Below, piece after piece: positions 8,305 through 16,394 of a DNA stretch of 32,418 nt (position 1 is its first letter; every line of letters begins with the position of its first letter). A model generated the notes under the pieces. It was not told the origin of the DNA, did no database searches, and saw nothing but the letters and a program-made list of their open reading frames with translations. The translations under genes were made by a program, and so were the position numbers. Source of the stretch: Spirosoma fluviale (lineage in GTDB: Bacteria; Bacteroidota; Bacteroidia; Cytophagales; Spirosomataceae); the NCBI GenBank assembly GCA_945883625.1, contig CAMCXW010000026.1, positions 1 through 32,418 of the forward strand, written 5' to 3'.

Positions 8305-9108
8305 TTATTTATTCACTTGTTTGATATAAAGTTCAAGTGCGCCCGTCATCGAAGGCGCGCTGGGCATCGGGGCTTGAATATCAATGATTAAACCTGCATC
8401 TATGGCCGCCTGCGCCGTAGTTGGCCCAAATGCCGCGATCCGTGTATTATTTTGTTTGAAATCAGGGAAATTCAAGAACAAAGAAGTGATCCCAGAAGGA
8501 CTGTAAAATGCAATTATATCATAAAAAACATTTTCCAAATCTGACAAATCGGCTGAAACCGTTTCATACATCACAGCTTCTGTCAATTGGAAATCGTTCG
8601 TGCCCATATAATCAGGTAAATCCTTTTGGCGTTTATTTGAACATGGAAATAAGAATTTTTCTGTCTTATGTTTCTTGATTATCTCTAATAAATCCAACGC
8701 CGTACGTGTGCCCGTAAAAACTTTACGCTTACGAATCACAATATATTTTTGTAGGTAATTCGCCGTTTGTTCCGTGATACAAAAATATTTCATATCGGCA
8801 GGTACCTCAATTTTTGCCTCCTTACAGATACGGAAGAAATGATCAATGGCATTGCGGCTCGTAAAAATAATGGCCGAATGTGCCAAAATCTCTATTTTTT
8901 GCTTTCGAAATTCTTTGTAGGCAATACCTTGAACTTCAATGAAAGGACGAAAATCTACTTTCACATGGTATTTACGCTCAATCTCAAAGTAAGGAGATTT
9001 TGCATCCGTTGGAGCAGCTTGCGTAACCAGGATACTTTTTACTTTCTTTAGCCGACTGGCATCCTGCTGGATGCCATTTGTAATTTCACTCATAAGAACA
9101 ATATTCAA
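8305..9108 (-). CDS. hemD: Uroporphyrinogen-III synthase
   Basis: The 267-residue protein has the two-lobed HemD layout: VKSILVTQAAPT at the start of the first lobe, the AIIFTSRNAIDHFF strand-helix near residue 80, IIAFYSPSGITSLF in the second lobe, and the C-terminal IAAFGPTTAQAA. HemD cyclises hydroxymethylbilane with ring D inversion to give uroporphyrinogen III for haem synthesis, in the cytoplasm. The family is weakly conserved, so the call relies on these strand-turn motifs and length. Start codons at residue 1 or 6 (MSEITN) are both possible. It follows the DUF4271 gene by 74 bases, and a perfect TATATTTG box in that gap suggests its own promoter. Confidence 0.85.
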   Translation of the reverse strand: MNIVLMSEITNGIQQDASRLKKVKSILVTQAAPTDAKSPYFEIERKYHVKVDFRPFIEVQGIAYKEFRKQKIEILAHSAIIFTSRNAIDHFFRICKEAKIEVPADMKYFCITEQTANYLQKYIVIRKRKVFTGTRTALDLLEIIKKHKTEKFLFPCSNKRQKDLPDYMGTNDFQLTEAVMYETVSADLSDLENVFYDIIAFYSPSGITSLFLNFPDFKQNNTRIAAFGPTTAQAAIDAGLIIDIQAPMPSAPSMTGALELYIKQVNK

Positions 9109-9145
9109 TTAATGCGTCTGAGACTACTATTTCTCAAAATGCCTG

Positions 9146-9153
9146 CAAATATA
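9146..9153 (-). promoter_or_regulatory. Promoter -7 box before hemD
   Basis: The minus strand reads TATATTTG here, a full match to the Bacteroidota TAnnTTTG box, about 38 bases before the hemD start. No TTG box at standard spacing is obvious, only a T-rich stretch. Confidence 0.45.
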
Positions 9154-9182
9154 CGTTTTTTTTATTCAAAAAATTATAGCGA

Positions 9183-10373
9183 CTACATGTACTCCGGGAA
9201 AATTAATTCGCGTAAACCGAAGACCAATACTTGGCCCTCCATTAAAATCAAATAAGCCAAAAGTGAGAGTTGGTTCAACTGAAATGATTTCCGAAAAACT
9301 TGAAATAAATAGAACGATCTAAGTATAAAATACCCGGTTATCACGTACGAGATGTGCGTCAGATTGATTGAAACCAAGGGTCCTTGATACAATGAATATA
9401 AACCTACGCATAAAAATAAACCAGTAAAAAATTGAAAATTAGTCTGTAAGGATTTGAAATAGTGAGCCTTAGGCACTTGGGACAAGCGAAATAAATTTGC
9501 GAACAATTTAAAAACAAAATACCGCGAAATAAACAAAATAAAGGCAATCAAAGTTTTTATACCTAAAAATCCGAGAGATGCTCCAATGGTTTGGACGTTT
9601 TCCCACGATTCGAAAAGCGCATCATTAGATTGCTGCATGAGCCGGTTAAAAAATGACAAACACGCCGTAATTAGACTCAATGTAAAAATGACCCATAAAT
9701 TAGGGAAGGCAAAGGGGCTTTTTAATACGGCATCTTCTTTTACCTCCCAATGAATCCAATCTGAAAAACGGTAATACGTGTGAAAATAGCGTGGAAAAAC
9801 CGCAAACAAGATTCCAATAAATAGAAGTAAAACCAAAAAAGAAAAGCCGAAAAATTGATAAAAAATAAATGAATTTCGGCGTTTTATGGTTAGAAAATCG
9901 GCCATCGAGTCGGCGTTTTCTAAAACTTTCCGTTCGACGCTAAACTCGCTCGGCAGCCCCTTCAAATCAGAACTATAAATTGTCATAACAAGCTGACTCT
10001 CGTCCGTATACTTTTGCTGTAAACTATCGAGCGACAAACGAATTAACTGTCCCTTAGACAGAAATAACTGAAATTCCCCTTGAATAAATAATTGATAATC
10101 AGCCTCGGGATTAATCCGTAAATATCCATTCGGATAATCAGCCGGATTTACAGCCAGTGATTTTGATTTATACCCAAAATGTTTTGATGCAATATAGGGT
10201 AAAAACCCCTTGACGGTTGGCTGATACACCATCCATTCCTTCTCAAATGCATGTGATTGCTTCCATTGCGCATGTCCTACTTGCACAAATAGGCTAAGTA
10301 AACCCCATAAAAAAAATCTGCTTACCTGGCTAATTAAGTTCAGGTGAGCAGATTTTTGAACTAAAGGATGCAT
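9183..10373 (-). CDS. DUF4271-type multi-pass membrane protein
   Basis: The 396-residue protein has a signal peptide (about residues 1-36, ending GHAQ), an extracytoplasmic region up to about 165, and then six or so membrane helices (for example 169-192, 227-243 and 345-362). The C-terminal ending NQLSLLAYLILMEGQVLVFG, followed by LRELIFPEYM, is the hallmark I associate with DUF4271 proteins of Bacteroidota, often found next to hemD as here. The biochemical role is unknown. The gene starts 13 bases after sucD, and its signal-peptide codons overlap a long terminator-like hairpin. The start codon also lies in a perfect 16-base palindrome (10363-10378). I kept this start because later starts would remove the signal peptide. 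Confidence 0.75.
   Translation of the reverse strand: MHPLVQKSAHLNLISQVSRFFLWGLLSLFVQVGHAQWKQSHAFEKEWMVYQPTVKGFLPYIASKHFGYKSKSLAVNPADYPNGYLRINPEADYQLFIQGEFQLFLSKGQLIRLSLDSLQQKYTDESQLVMTIYSSDLKGLPSEFSVERKVLENADSMADFLTIKRRNSFIFYQFFGFSFLVLLLFIGILFAVFPRYFHTYYRFSDWIHWEVKEDAVLKSPFAFPNLWVIFTLSLITACLSFFNRLMQQSNDALFESWENVQTIGASLGFLGIKTLIAFILFISRYFVFKLFANLFRLSQVPKAHYFKSLQTNFQFFTGLFLCVGLYSLYQGPLVSINLTHISYVITGYFILRSFYLFQVFRKSFQLNQLSLLAYLILMEGQVLVFGLRELIFPEYM
10309..10357 (-). terminator. Terminator-like hairpin after sucD, inside the DUF4271 signal-peptide codons
   Basis: TCTGCTTACCTG (10317-10328) and CAGGTGAGCAGA (10341-10352) pair at 11 of 12 positions, and the stem is lengthened by flanking A5/T5 (10312-10316, 10353-10357). 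The loop is 12 bases. On the minus strand the stem is followed by a run of eight T (complement of 10309-10316). It lies 30 bases after the sucD stop. It would stop sucD transcripts while also encoding residues 6-22 of the next protein. In the minus-strand RNA one C-A mismatch interrupts the stem. Confidence 0.6.
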
Positions 10374-10378
10374 CCTTT
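10363..10378. repeat. Perfect 16-base palindrome over the DUF4271 start codon
   Basis: AAAGGATGCATCCTTT is its own reverse complement and contains the ATG of the DUF4271 gene (complement of 10371-10373), directly preceded by AAAGG on the minus strand. It could be a protein-binding site or chance. Confidence 0.5.
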
Positions 10379-10386
10379 TGATTTTA

Positions 10387-11265
10387 TTATTTTCCAGCTA
10401 ACGCCTTAATCATCGTTTCACCAATATCTGCAGGAGAATAAACAACATGAATTCCACATTCTTTCATGATCTTCATTTTTGCTTCTGCTGTATCATCCGC
10501 CCCACCAATAATCGCACCCGCATGACCCATTCGGCGTCCTTTTGGGGCTGTTTGGCCAGCGATAAAGCCTACGACCGGTTTACGATTCCCGTCTGCTTTA
10601 ATCCAAAGTGCTGCTTCAGCTTCCATGCCTCCACCAATTTCTCCAATCATCACAATACCCTCTGTTTCTGGATCATTCATTAAAAGTTCAACCGCTTCTT
10701 TAGTGGTTGTACCAATAATAGGGTCACCACCGATTCCGATAGCAGTTGTTTGGCCTAATCCAGCTTTAGTTAATTGATCTACTGCCTCATACGTTAAAGT
10801 ACCTGATTTGGAAACGATACCCACCCGACCTTTCTGGAAAATAAAACCAGGCATAATGCCTACTTTACATTCTTCAGCTGTCATTACTCCCGGGCAATTA
10901 GGTCCGATTAATCGGCAATCAAAATTTTGTATATATTCTTTTGCAATGATCATATCTTTCGTCGGAATTCCTTCCGTGATACAAATAATCACTTTAATGC
11001 CAGCTTCAGCAGCCTCCATAATTGCGTCTGCAGCAAAAGCAGGCGGAACAAAAATGATAGACGTATCCGCTGCCGTTTTAGCAACCGCTTCTGAAACCGT
11101 ATTAAAAATAGGCTTATCTAAATGAGAACCACCACCTTTTCCTGGAGTAACCCCGCCTACAACCTGCGTACCGTAGGCAATCATTTGTTCGGCATGAAAG
11201 GTACCTTCAGTTCCGGTAAATCCTTGGACTATAATTTTCGAATTCTTGTTAACTAAAACACTCAT
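10387..11265 (-). CDS. sucD: Succinyl-CoA ligase, alpha subunit
   Basis: The 292-residue protein is the alpha subunit of the citric-acid-cycle enzyme that converts succinyl-CoA to succinate with formation of ATP or GTP. The N-terminal CoA-binding Rossmann region includes [12 protein letters not shown] (13-24). The ligase domain holds [13 protein letters not shown] (150-162), and the phosphorylated histidine is H248 in [10 protein letters not shown]. The sequence runs the full family length. The beta subunit gene sucC is not in the window, so the two subunits are encoded apart. It has its own Bacteroidota promoter, divergent from recN, and is followed by a strong hairpin. Confidence 0.97.
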   Translation of the reverse strand: MSVLVNKNSKIIVQGFTGTEGTFHAEQMIAYGTQVVGGVTPGKGGGSHLDKPIFNTVSEAVAKTAADTSIIFVPPAFAADAIMEAAEAGIKVIICITEGIPTKDMIIAKEYIQNFDCRLIGPNCPGVMTAEECKVGIMPGFIFQKGRVGIVSKSGTLTYEAVDQLTKAGLGQTTAIGIGGDPIIGTTTKEAVELLMNDPETEGIVMIGEIGGGMEAEAALWIKADGNRKPVVGFIAGQTAPKGRRMGHAGAIIGGADDTAEAKMKIMKECGIHVVYSPADIGETMIKALAGK

Positions 11266-11303
11266 TGGGTAGGGATTAAATATACGTAGGCAAGAAATTT
11301 TTC

Positions 11304-11336
11304 CAAAGGTACAAATTATTGATAAAATTCATCAAA
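11304..11336 (-). promoter_or_regulatory. Promoter of sucD
   Basis: On the minus strand TTTG (complement of 11333-11336) is followed after 21 bases by TACCTTTG (complement of 11304-11311), a full TAnnTTTG match. The predicted transcript start is near 11297, about 30 bases before the sucD ATG. Confidence 0.75.
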
Positions 11337-11348
11337 AACCTTTTAAGC

Positions 11349-11380
11349 TTGGAAATAAAAAATCGAACAACATATTTTTG
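11349..11380 (+). promoter_or_regulatory. Promoter of recN
   Basis: TTG (11349-11351) is followed after 21 bases by TATTTTTG (11373-11380), matching the Bacteroidota pattern. Transcription would begin near 11387. This places the true recN start at the ATG at 11408, not at the upstream TTG at 11378, which lies inside the promoter. Confidence 0.7.
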
Positions 11381-11407
11381 TGTAAATTCGAATTCGAATA
11401 CCATTAC

Positions 11408-13072
11408 ATGATTAAGCACCTACACATTCAAAATTACGCCCTCATAGACTCAATTAATTTGAGCCTATCCGACGGCTTGAGTGTGATCACGGGAGAAACG
11501 GGTGCCGGCAAATCGATTTTGCTAGGTGCAATCTCCCTACTTATGGGTGCCCGATCCGACGGAAAATCTCTCTTTGACCCAGAAAAAAAGTGCATTATCG
11601 AGGGCACATTTTCAGTAGCGCCTTATCCGCACATCCAACAAATTTTCGAAGAAGAAGGTATTGATTTCGAAGAACCATGTATTATCCGACGTGAAATTAA
11701 CCCACAAGGCAAATCACGTACATTCGTAAATGACAGTCCAGTCAACTTAGATTCGCTAAAAAAAATTGGCCAAGAATTGGTTGACATACATTCCCAACAA
11801 GACACCTGGTGGCTCGCCAATACAGATTTTACACTGGAGTTAGTGGACAGTTTTGCGCAAAACCAGAAGCTTAAATTGGCCTACCAAACGAGCTATCGAC
11901 TATACAATCAAGCGATAAAGGACCTGCAAGCATTACAAAAAAAAGCAGCCGAAGGAACACAAGGACTAGATTTTTTGCAATTTCAATTCCAGGAATTAAG
12001 CGACGCAAACCTCCTGCCTAATGAATATGAATCGCTTCGTTCCCTGGTAGAAAAAGGACAAAACGCTGAGCAAATCAACGAAAGACTAGCGCAGCTGGCT
12101 AATTTAATGAGCGCAGCCGATATATCAACTGTTGAGCAAATGCGTGCCGCGTTACAACAAGTTAATATACTAAGTAAATTTGGAGAAGATTATGCGAGCT
12201 GGCAAAAAAGGTTAGAGAGTATTTGGCTAGAGACAAAAGATTTGGCCAACGAAATTGAACGAGAAGCTCAAAATTTCCAGTCTGATCCGAACGAATTAAT
12301 CCAATCTCAACAGCGACTTGATTTACTAAATCGTCTACTTCAAAAATACCAGTTACGAGAGATTGACCAATTGATTCAGCTTCGTGATGACATTGATAAT
12401 CAGATTTCGAGTCATGCCAATCTAGACGAAGCACTGGCTTTGGCAGAAAAACAGGTAGCATCAACCTTTAAATTAGCCCAAACCCAAGCTGCTCAATTAC
12501 AAGCTAACCGCAGGGAGGTCTACAAACCCATCACCCACAAATTACAAGAATCACTACAAGCACTCGGCATTCCAAACGCAACACTCGATTGGGAAATACG
12601 GGAACAAGAAATACAAATTTCAGGGATTGATAAAATCCAATTATTGTTTTCGGCAAATAAAGGACTGGCGCCTAAGCCCTTTCGCCAAATTGCTTCGGGA
12701 GGAGAAATGAGCCGACTCATGCTTTCAATTAAGCACTTGTTAGCTGAAAAACGCGCATTGCCTACCCTCATTTTAGATGAAATAGATACCGGCGTTTCAG
12801 GTGAAATTGCAATTAAAATTGGCCAAATGTTAACACAAATGAGCCATTCACATCAAATCATTGCCATTACCCACCTGCCCCAAATTGCAGCAGCAGGTGC
12901 GCATCATTGGTTCGTTTACAAGGATCATGCAGGTGAAAAAACAGTTACTAGCCTCAGAGAACTGAAAGGGGAAGATCGCGTGGATGAGATTGCCAAAATG
13001 ATTGGAGGGACGCAAGGATATGTTGAGCTTAAAGAAAATGTTCGAAAATTAATTCAATCAAATCATGCTTAA
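11408..13072 (+). CDS. recN: DNA repair protein RecN
   Basis: The 554-residue SMC-like ATPase acts in recombinational repair of double-strand breaks. The Walker A motif GETGAGKS is at residues 29-36 after the typical MIKHLHIQNYALID opening. A long helical coiled-coil region occupies the middle, and the ABC-type signature SGGEMSR and Walker B LILDEIDTG lie in the C-terminal third, followed by ITHLPQIAAAG with the switch histidine. I moved the start to the ATG at 11408 because it gives the standard N terminus and sits just after the promoter. The stop overlaps the start of the next gene by eight bases, so translation is probably coupled. Confidence 0.95.
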   Translation: MIKHLHIQNYALIDSINLSLSDGLSVITGETGAGKSILLGAISLLMGARSDGKSLFDPEKKCIIEGTFSVAPYPHIQQIFEEEGIDFEEPCIIRREINPQGKSRTFVNDSPVNLDSLKKIGQELVDIHSQQDTWWLANTDFTLELVDSFAQNQKLKLAYQTSYRLYNQAIKDLQALQKKAAEGTQGLDFLQFQFQELSDANLLPNEYESLRSLVEKGQNAEQINERLAQLANLMSAADISTVEQMRAALQQVNILSKFGEDYASWQKRLESIWLETKDLANEIEREAQNFQSDPNELIQSQQRLDLLNRLLQKYQLREIDQLIQLRDDIDNQISSHANLDEALALAEKQVASTFKLAQTQAAQLQANRREVYKPITHKLQESLQALGIPNATLDWEIREQEIQISGIDKIQLLFSANKGLAPKPFRQIASGGEMSRLMLSIKHLLAEKRALPTLILDEIDTGVSGEIAIKIGQMLTQMSHSHQIIAITHLPQIAAAGAHHWFVYKDHAGEKTVTSLRELKGEDRVDEIAKMIGGTQGYVELKENVRKLIQSNHA

Positions 13073-13457
13073 AATAATCGTTACGATAGTCTTCCTTACG
13101 ACAGCTTTTGCTTGTACGACTGCAGAAGAAAAATTGAGTTCCGCATTACAAGAAAAAGTATTGAAACTTCACGATACGTTAATGCCGCAAACCGAACAAT
13201 TGATTTCATTCAAATCCTCCTTAGATAGCATTTCCAAAGGAAAAGATTCTGTACACATTAAACAAATTATCCATGCACTAGATCAGGCAGATCAATCTAT
13301 GATGGAATGGATGCATCAGTTTTCACTCGACAGCTTATCTAAATTGGCCGTTGGCGAAAAATTAACCTACCTTCAATCACAATATTCTGCATTGACCCGA
13401 TTAAAAACATCAACAGACTCAAGTCTTCATGCCGCTAAAACGTATCTTTCTCGCTAG
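13065..13457 (+). CDS. Small helical lipoprotein, function unknown
   Basis: The 130-residue protein has a lipoprotein signal (MLKIIVTIVFLTTAFAC, lipid-bearing C17) and an otherwise helical, charged sequence with coiled-coil character. The pattern LHDTLMP near residue 35 and LDQADQSMMEWMHQF near residue 76 resembles a family of small Bacteroidota lipoproteins that is often annotated only as hypothetical. It overlaps the end of recN by eight bases and the start of the Sco gene by 29 bases. Such tight packing suggests it works with the Sco protein and cytochrome downstream more than with recN. That is inference from position only. Confidence 0.75.
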   Translation: MLKIIVTIVFLTTAFACTTAEEKLSSALQEKVLKLHDTLMPQTEQLISFKSSLDSISKGKDSVHIKQIIHALDQADQSMMEWMHQFSLDSLSKLAVGEKLTYLQSQYSALTRLKTSTDSSLHAAKTYLSR

Positions 13458-14043
13458 TCTTTTATTTGTCGCATTGAGTTGCACGCAAGACAAAAAACTG
13501 CCCTTTTTAGGAAGGCACCAAACACGTATTATTGGTGGAAAAACAGATACGATATACCACCAAATCCCTCCGTTTAGATTCCTTAATCAGGATTCAATCT
13601 GGGTAAGCGAAAAAGATATGGAGGGGAAAATCTACATTGCCGACTTCTTTTTTACGACGTGTCCAACGATTTGTCCAAAAATGAAAACGCAGTTGCTGCG
13701 TATTTATGAACGTTATGCAACGAATGATCAAATTCGAATCCTATCGCATAGCATTGACCCTGATTTTGACAAACCTTATATTTTAAGGCAATATGCGAGT
13801 CGCTTAGACGTAAAAGCTCCGCGCTGGAACATGCTGACAGGTGACAAAAAAGCCATTTATGCCTTGGGAGAAAAAAGCTATATGGTGACAACACAAGAAG
13901 ATAAAAATGAGGTAGGTGGATTTGTGCACAGCGGTGCCTTTATCCTAGTGGATAAGCAGCGTCACATCCGTGGAATTTACGATGGAACAAAAGAAGAAGA
14001 AGTAAATCACCTAATTGAAGATTTAGAAATCTTACTAAAATGA
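13429..14043 (+). CDS. SCO1/SenC-family copper chaperone (lipoprotein)
   Basis: The 204-residue protein has a lipoprotein signal ending at C18 (VALSC) and a thioredoxin-like Sco domain. The copper-binding motif is TTCPTICPKM with C78 and C82, and the third ligand is H167 in GFVHSGAFIL. Sco proteins deliver copper to, or keep reduced, the CuA centre of cytochrome c oxidase on the outer face of the cytoplasmic membrane. All three ligands are present, so it should be functional. The gene overlaps the lipoprotein gene before it by 29 bases and the cytochrome gene after it by 4 bases (ATGA). Cytochrome oxidase genes are not in the window. Confidence 0.93.
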   Translation: MPLKRIFLASLLFVALSCTQDKKLPFLGRHQTRIIGGKTDTIYHQIPPFRFLNQDSIWVSEKDMEGKIYIADFFFTTCPTICPKMKTQLLRIYERYATNDQIRILSHSIDPDFDKPYILRQYASRLDVKAPRWNMLTGDKKAIYALGEKSYMVTTQEDKNEVGGFVHSGAFILVDKQRHIRGIYDGTKEEEVNHLIEDLEILLK

Positions 14044-14414
14044 AACACATATTGTTAGCCGCTTTGGCTTTTAGTTTTATCGCGTGCCAGTCTAAAGAGG
14101 AGATTCTCCATGAGCAATATGTGATTGAGGGGAGAGTTCAATATGAAAATAATTGCGCTAATTGCCACCAATCGAATGGGCTAGGTCTTCGAAATTTATA
14201 TCCAGCTATCACAAAAAGTAAAATTCCTGCTAATGATCTGGCCAAGTTAATCAAACAAGGGCGTAAATCTGCGTCAGGTTACATGCCTGCAAATCCGAAA
14301 TTACATGCGATTGACATTGCTGAAATAATCACGTTTATGCGCCATGAGTGGGGAAATAATGAGCAAATTTTTTCATTTGACTCAACTAGAATCGCATTGA
14401 AGGGGGTAGATTAA
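14040..14414 (+). CDS. Monohaem cytochrome c lipoprotein
   Basis: The 124-residue protein has a lipoprotein signal with lipid-bearing C16 (FIAC) and one haem-binding motif CANCH (C39, C42, H43). The likely distal haem ligand is M82 in SGYMPANP, and a C-terminal helix IAEIITFMRHEW completes a class I cytochrome c fold. It is probably a membrane-anchored electron carrier facing the periplasm. Its four-base overlap with the Sco gene argues for a role in the same respiratory branch, perhaps as donor to the oxidase that Sco assembles. Its stop codon overlaps the lptC stop codon on the opposite strand. Confidence 0.9.
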   Translation: MKHILLAALAFSFIACQSKEEILHEQYVIEGRVQYENNCANCHQSNGLGLRNLYPAITKSKIPANDLAKLIKQGRKSASGYMPANPKLHAIDIAEIITFMRHEWGNNEQIFSFDSTRIALKGVD

Positions 14415-14953
14415 TTAGTGGGTAATTCATCTACGGTCAAAATAGAATTAGTCACATGCCGCAACGAATACGTTGAAAAATCTTGCGCTGCGTCTAAGCC
14501 TACGCCGTGAATAATATCCGTTCGCGTTTTGATTGAAACGGGTTTTTCTGTGAAAATCCGCTTTTCCCCTGGTAACCAGGTAAACTCATCGGTCTTAATC
14601 AGCTCCCCTTTTAATTGGTTATTGATAACCACATGACCCATTAAACGGTACGAATTAGTTTGTCGAAAAAAATGCGCAGAATCTCCTCGAATCATCGAGG
14701 TTACATTTCCCAATTTATCATAAAACCAAAGCTTCATCTCTTTGGGGTAAATTCGATCTTCCGTTGGCGTCGTAATTTGACTCTCCGTAACCATGCGAAC
14801 AACTGCACGGGCAGAATCAGAATAAATCATATCGATACCTGAAAGTTCTGATTTTGGACCTTTAAATATTAAGTTAACAGATTTTTTTTGTTCGCTGCAA
14901 GCGAGAAGGCAAATGACCCAACCGAACAAATAAATAATCCGAAGCTGGCGCAT
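14411..14953 (-). CDS. lptC: LPS export protein LptC (lipoprotein form)
   Basis: The 180-residue protein carries a lipoprotein signal (C19 in LLACSEQ) and a beta-rich LptC/OstA-like domain with repeats such as MKLWFYDKLGNVTSMIRGDSA and YRLMGHVVINN that form a stacked beta-jellyroll. LptC takes lipopolysaccharide from the LptBFG transporter and passes it across the periplasm. Bacteroidota LptC proteins are often lipoproteins, in contrast to the membrane-helix anchor in Enterobacteria. It starts 10 bases after the outer-membrane protein gene, and the two are probably one transcript. It ends tail to tail with the cytochrome gene, sharing stop-codon bases. Confidence 0.85.
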   Translation of the reverse strand: MRQLRIIYLFGWVICLLACSEQKKSVNLIFKGPKSELSGIDMIYSDSARAVVRMVTESQITTPTEDRIYPKEMKLWFYDKLGNVTSMIRGDSAHFFRQTNSYRLMGHVVINNQLKGELIKTDEFTWLPGEKRIFTEKPVSIKTRTDIIHGVGLDAAQDFSTYSLRHVTNSILTVDELPTN

Positions 14954-14963
14954 GGATACGATA

Positions 14964-16283
14964 TTAGTTTAGTTTGACTTTCTGGAACCAGGCATCTCCT
15001 AGGGTTAATCCAATCACAACGCGCTGGTATTGTTCTTCAAGGGCGTTGTCGGCCAACAACCCTCTTCGGCCGAACTGGTATGAAATGTTAATGTAATTCA
15101 AGAAATTACGTAATGGGAAAGCGAATCCTCCGCTAACAAATTCATCTTTCGCAAAACGCCCATTCCCCGCGAAATCATATGGGGTTGTTGCATAACTGTA
15201 ACCTACACGGTAGGTAGTTCGTTTGAAGAAATTTGAAATAGATTCAAAATCGGGTGTATATTCCGCACCAAAGGCAATTGTTGAGGTAGTAGGCAATTTG
15301 GCTGACCGGCCTAAATTATTTTGAATAGCAGTCCAATTTGTGCGTGAATAATCAACGCCAACCATCCATACCGCCGGTTTCTCTAAACTAATACCAAAGC
15401 GCTGGGCAACAGGGATTTTTTGATTGAACTTCGTCTCTTTTTCAAGTGTATCCGAGTTAATCACATTTAATCCAGTCAAATCTAAGGTGGCAAAACGACG
15501 TAAATTCGTTGCACCTAGCTGATTAGATAAATCAAATGTCGCTCCTAGATTAAGGAAAATATCATTTTTAATCATGTGCCGATAGGCTATTCCCGCTTTA
15601 AATGAAAAGTCAGAATAACGTGTCGCATTTTCAAGTTGTATCTTGTAGTATTGCCCATCAGACAAATTTTGCGTTGATACTTGACGCGAAACTGTTCCAA
15701 ATAAATACGCAGTTTCTAATCCAATGTAAAATTCTTTTCCAATACGAACGCCATGATTCATTGTTAATTTACTTACGCCCCCTGTTCCTTTGTAGCCATA
15801 AATCAAACTATCTACACCTAAAACATTTAATCTTCGGTATGATTTAGTCTCATAATTAACATTAGAATGCGGACGGATCCCGAATGACATGGTCCAACGA
15901 TTTGACATGGGTAAGGTTAAACTAAATGATTGATAATTACCCCCCAAAACTTGTTGGCGCTGACGGTAATCTTGCATATTTTTTAATTCCGCATTAATTC
16001 CAGCTTCTAATACTGTGTAACGGTTTCGAGCTAGTAACGCTGGATTCATTTGATTCGAGTAGATTCCATTCGAATTGGAAATTCCAATTCCTCCCATCAT
16101 GGAATTTGAAGGTGTTTCGGCCGGATAGATTTCCCCCATACCTATGTAAGAGAGCGGAGAATTTACAATAGTCTGCGCGAAGGACGTTTGAAAAATGCCA
16201 AATGAAAAACAAAATGAGGCACAAAAAAATACTCGGAGAGCCTTTTTAGAAAGTTGGGTATAAATCAATTGCTTGTAAATCAT
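14964..16283 (-). CDS. Outer-membrane beta-barrel protein, function unknown
   Basis: The 439-residue protein has a signal peptide (MIYKQLIYTQLSKKALRVFF at the N terminus, cleavage near SFAQ) and many alternating strands. It has the NSPLSYIGMGEIYP and GGIGISNSNGIYSNQMNPAL pattern typical of FadL/OmpP1-like barrels of Bacteroidota, and a final strand near FQKVKLN. The frame is open 93 bases further upstream, but that stretch contains promoter-like sequence for this gene, so I chose the ATG at 16283. Placement directly before lptC suggests a role in envelope biogenesis. The substrate cannot be read from the sequence. Confidence 0.78.
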   Translation of the reverse strand: MIYKQLIYTQLSKKALRVFFCASFCFSFGIFQTSFAQTIVNSPLSYIGMGEIYPAETPSNSMMGGIGISNSNGIYSNQMNPALLARNRYTVLEAGINAELKNMQDYRQRQQVLGGNYQSFSLTLPMSNRWTMSFGIRPHSNVNYETKSYRRLNVLGVDSLIYGYKGTGGVSKLTMNHGVRIGKEFYIGLETAYLFGTVSRQVSTQNLSDGQYYKIQLENATRYSDFSFKAGIAYRHMIKNDIFLNLGATFDLSNQLGATNLRRFATLDLTGLNVINSDTLEKETKFNQKIPVAQRFGISLEKPAVWMVGVDYSRTNWTAIQNNLGRSAKLPTTSTIAFGAEYTPDFESISNFFKRTTYRVGYSYATTPYDFAGNGRFAKDEFVSGGFAFPLRNFLNYINISYQFGRRGLLADNALEEQYQRVVIGLTLGDAWFQKVKLN

Positions 16284-16320
16284 GCGGTTAAAATCGGCTC
16301 TATTATATAATTCAAGTCTG

Positions 16321-16328
16321 CAAAGGTC
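16321..16328 (-). promoter_or_regulatory. Promoter -7 box of the outer-membrane protein gene
   Basis: The minus strand reads GACCTTTG, one base from TAnnTTTG, with predicted start near 16314. It supports the ATG at 16283 and argues against the longer reading frame. Confidence 0.5.
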
Positions 16329-16361
16329 GTAATTTTTTTCATAATCGAATAAGATATTAGC

Positions 16362-16369
16362 TATATTTG
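16362..16369 (+). promoter_or_regulatory. Promoter -7 box of the MscS-type gene
   Basis: TATATTTG is a full TAnnTTTG match 25 bases before the ATG at 16395, which gives a short leader of about 20 bases. No clear TTG box was found at standard distance. Confidence 0.55.
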
Positions 16370-16394
16370 AAATCATAATTTGTTTTCATGATGT

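Noticed and set aside
10808-11125. 105-codon open frame opposite sucD
   Set aside because: It lies antisense to highly conserved sucD codons; its openness follows from the sucD sequence.
16284-16376. Upstream extension of the outer-membrane protein reading frame (31 more residues)
   Set aside because: It would place extra residues before a clear signal peptide and overlaps the likely promoter box at 16321-16328.
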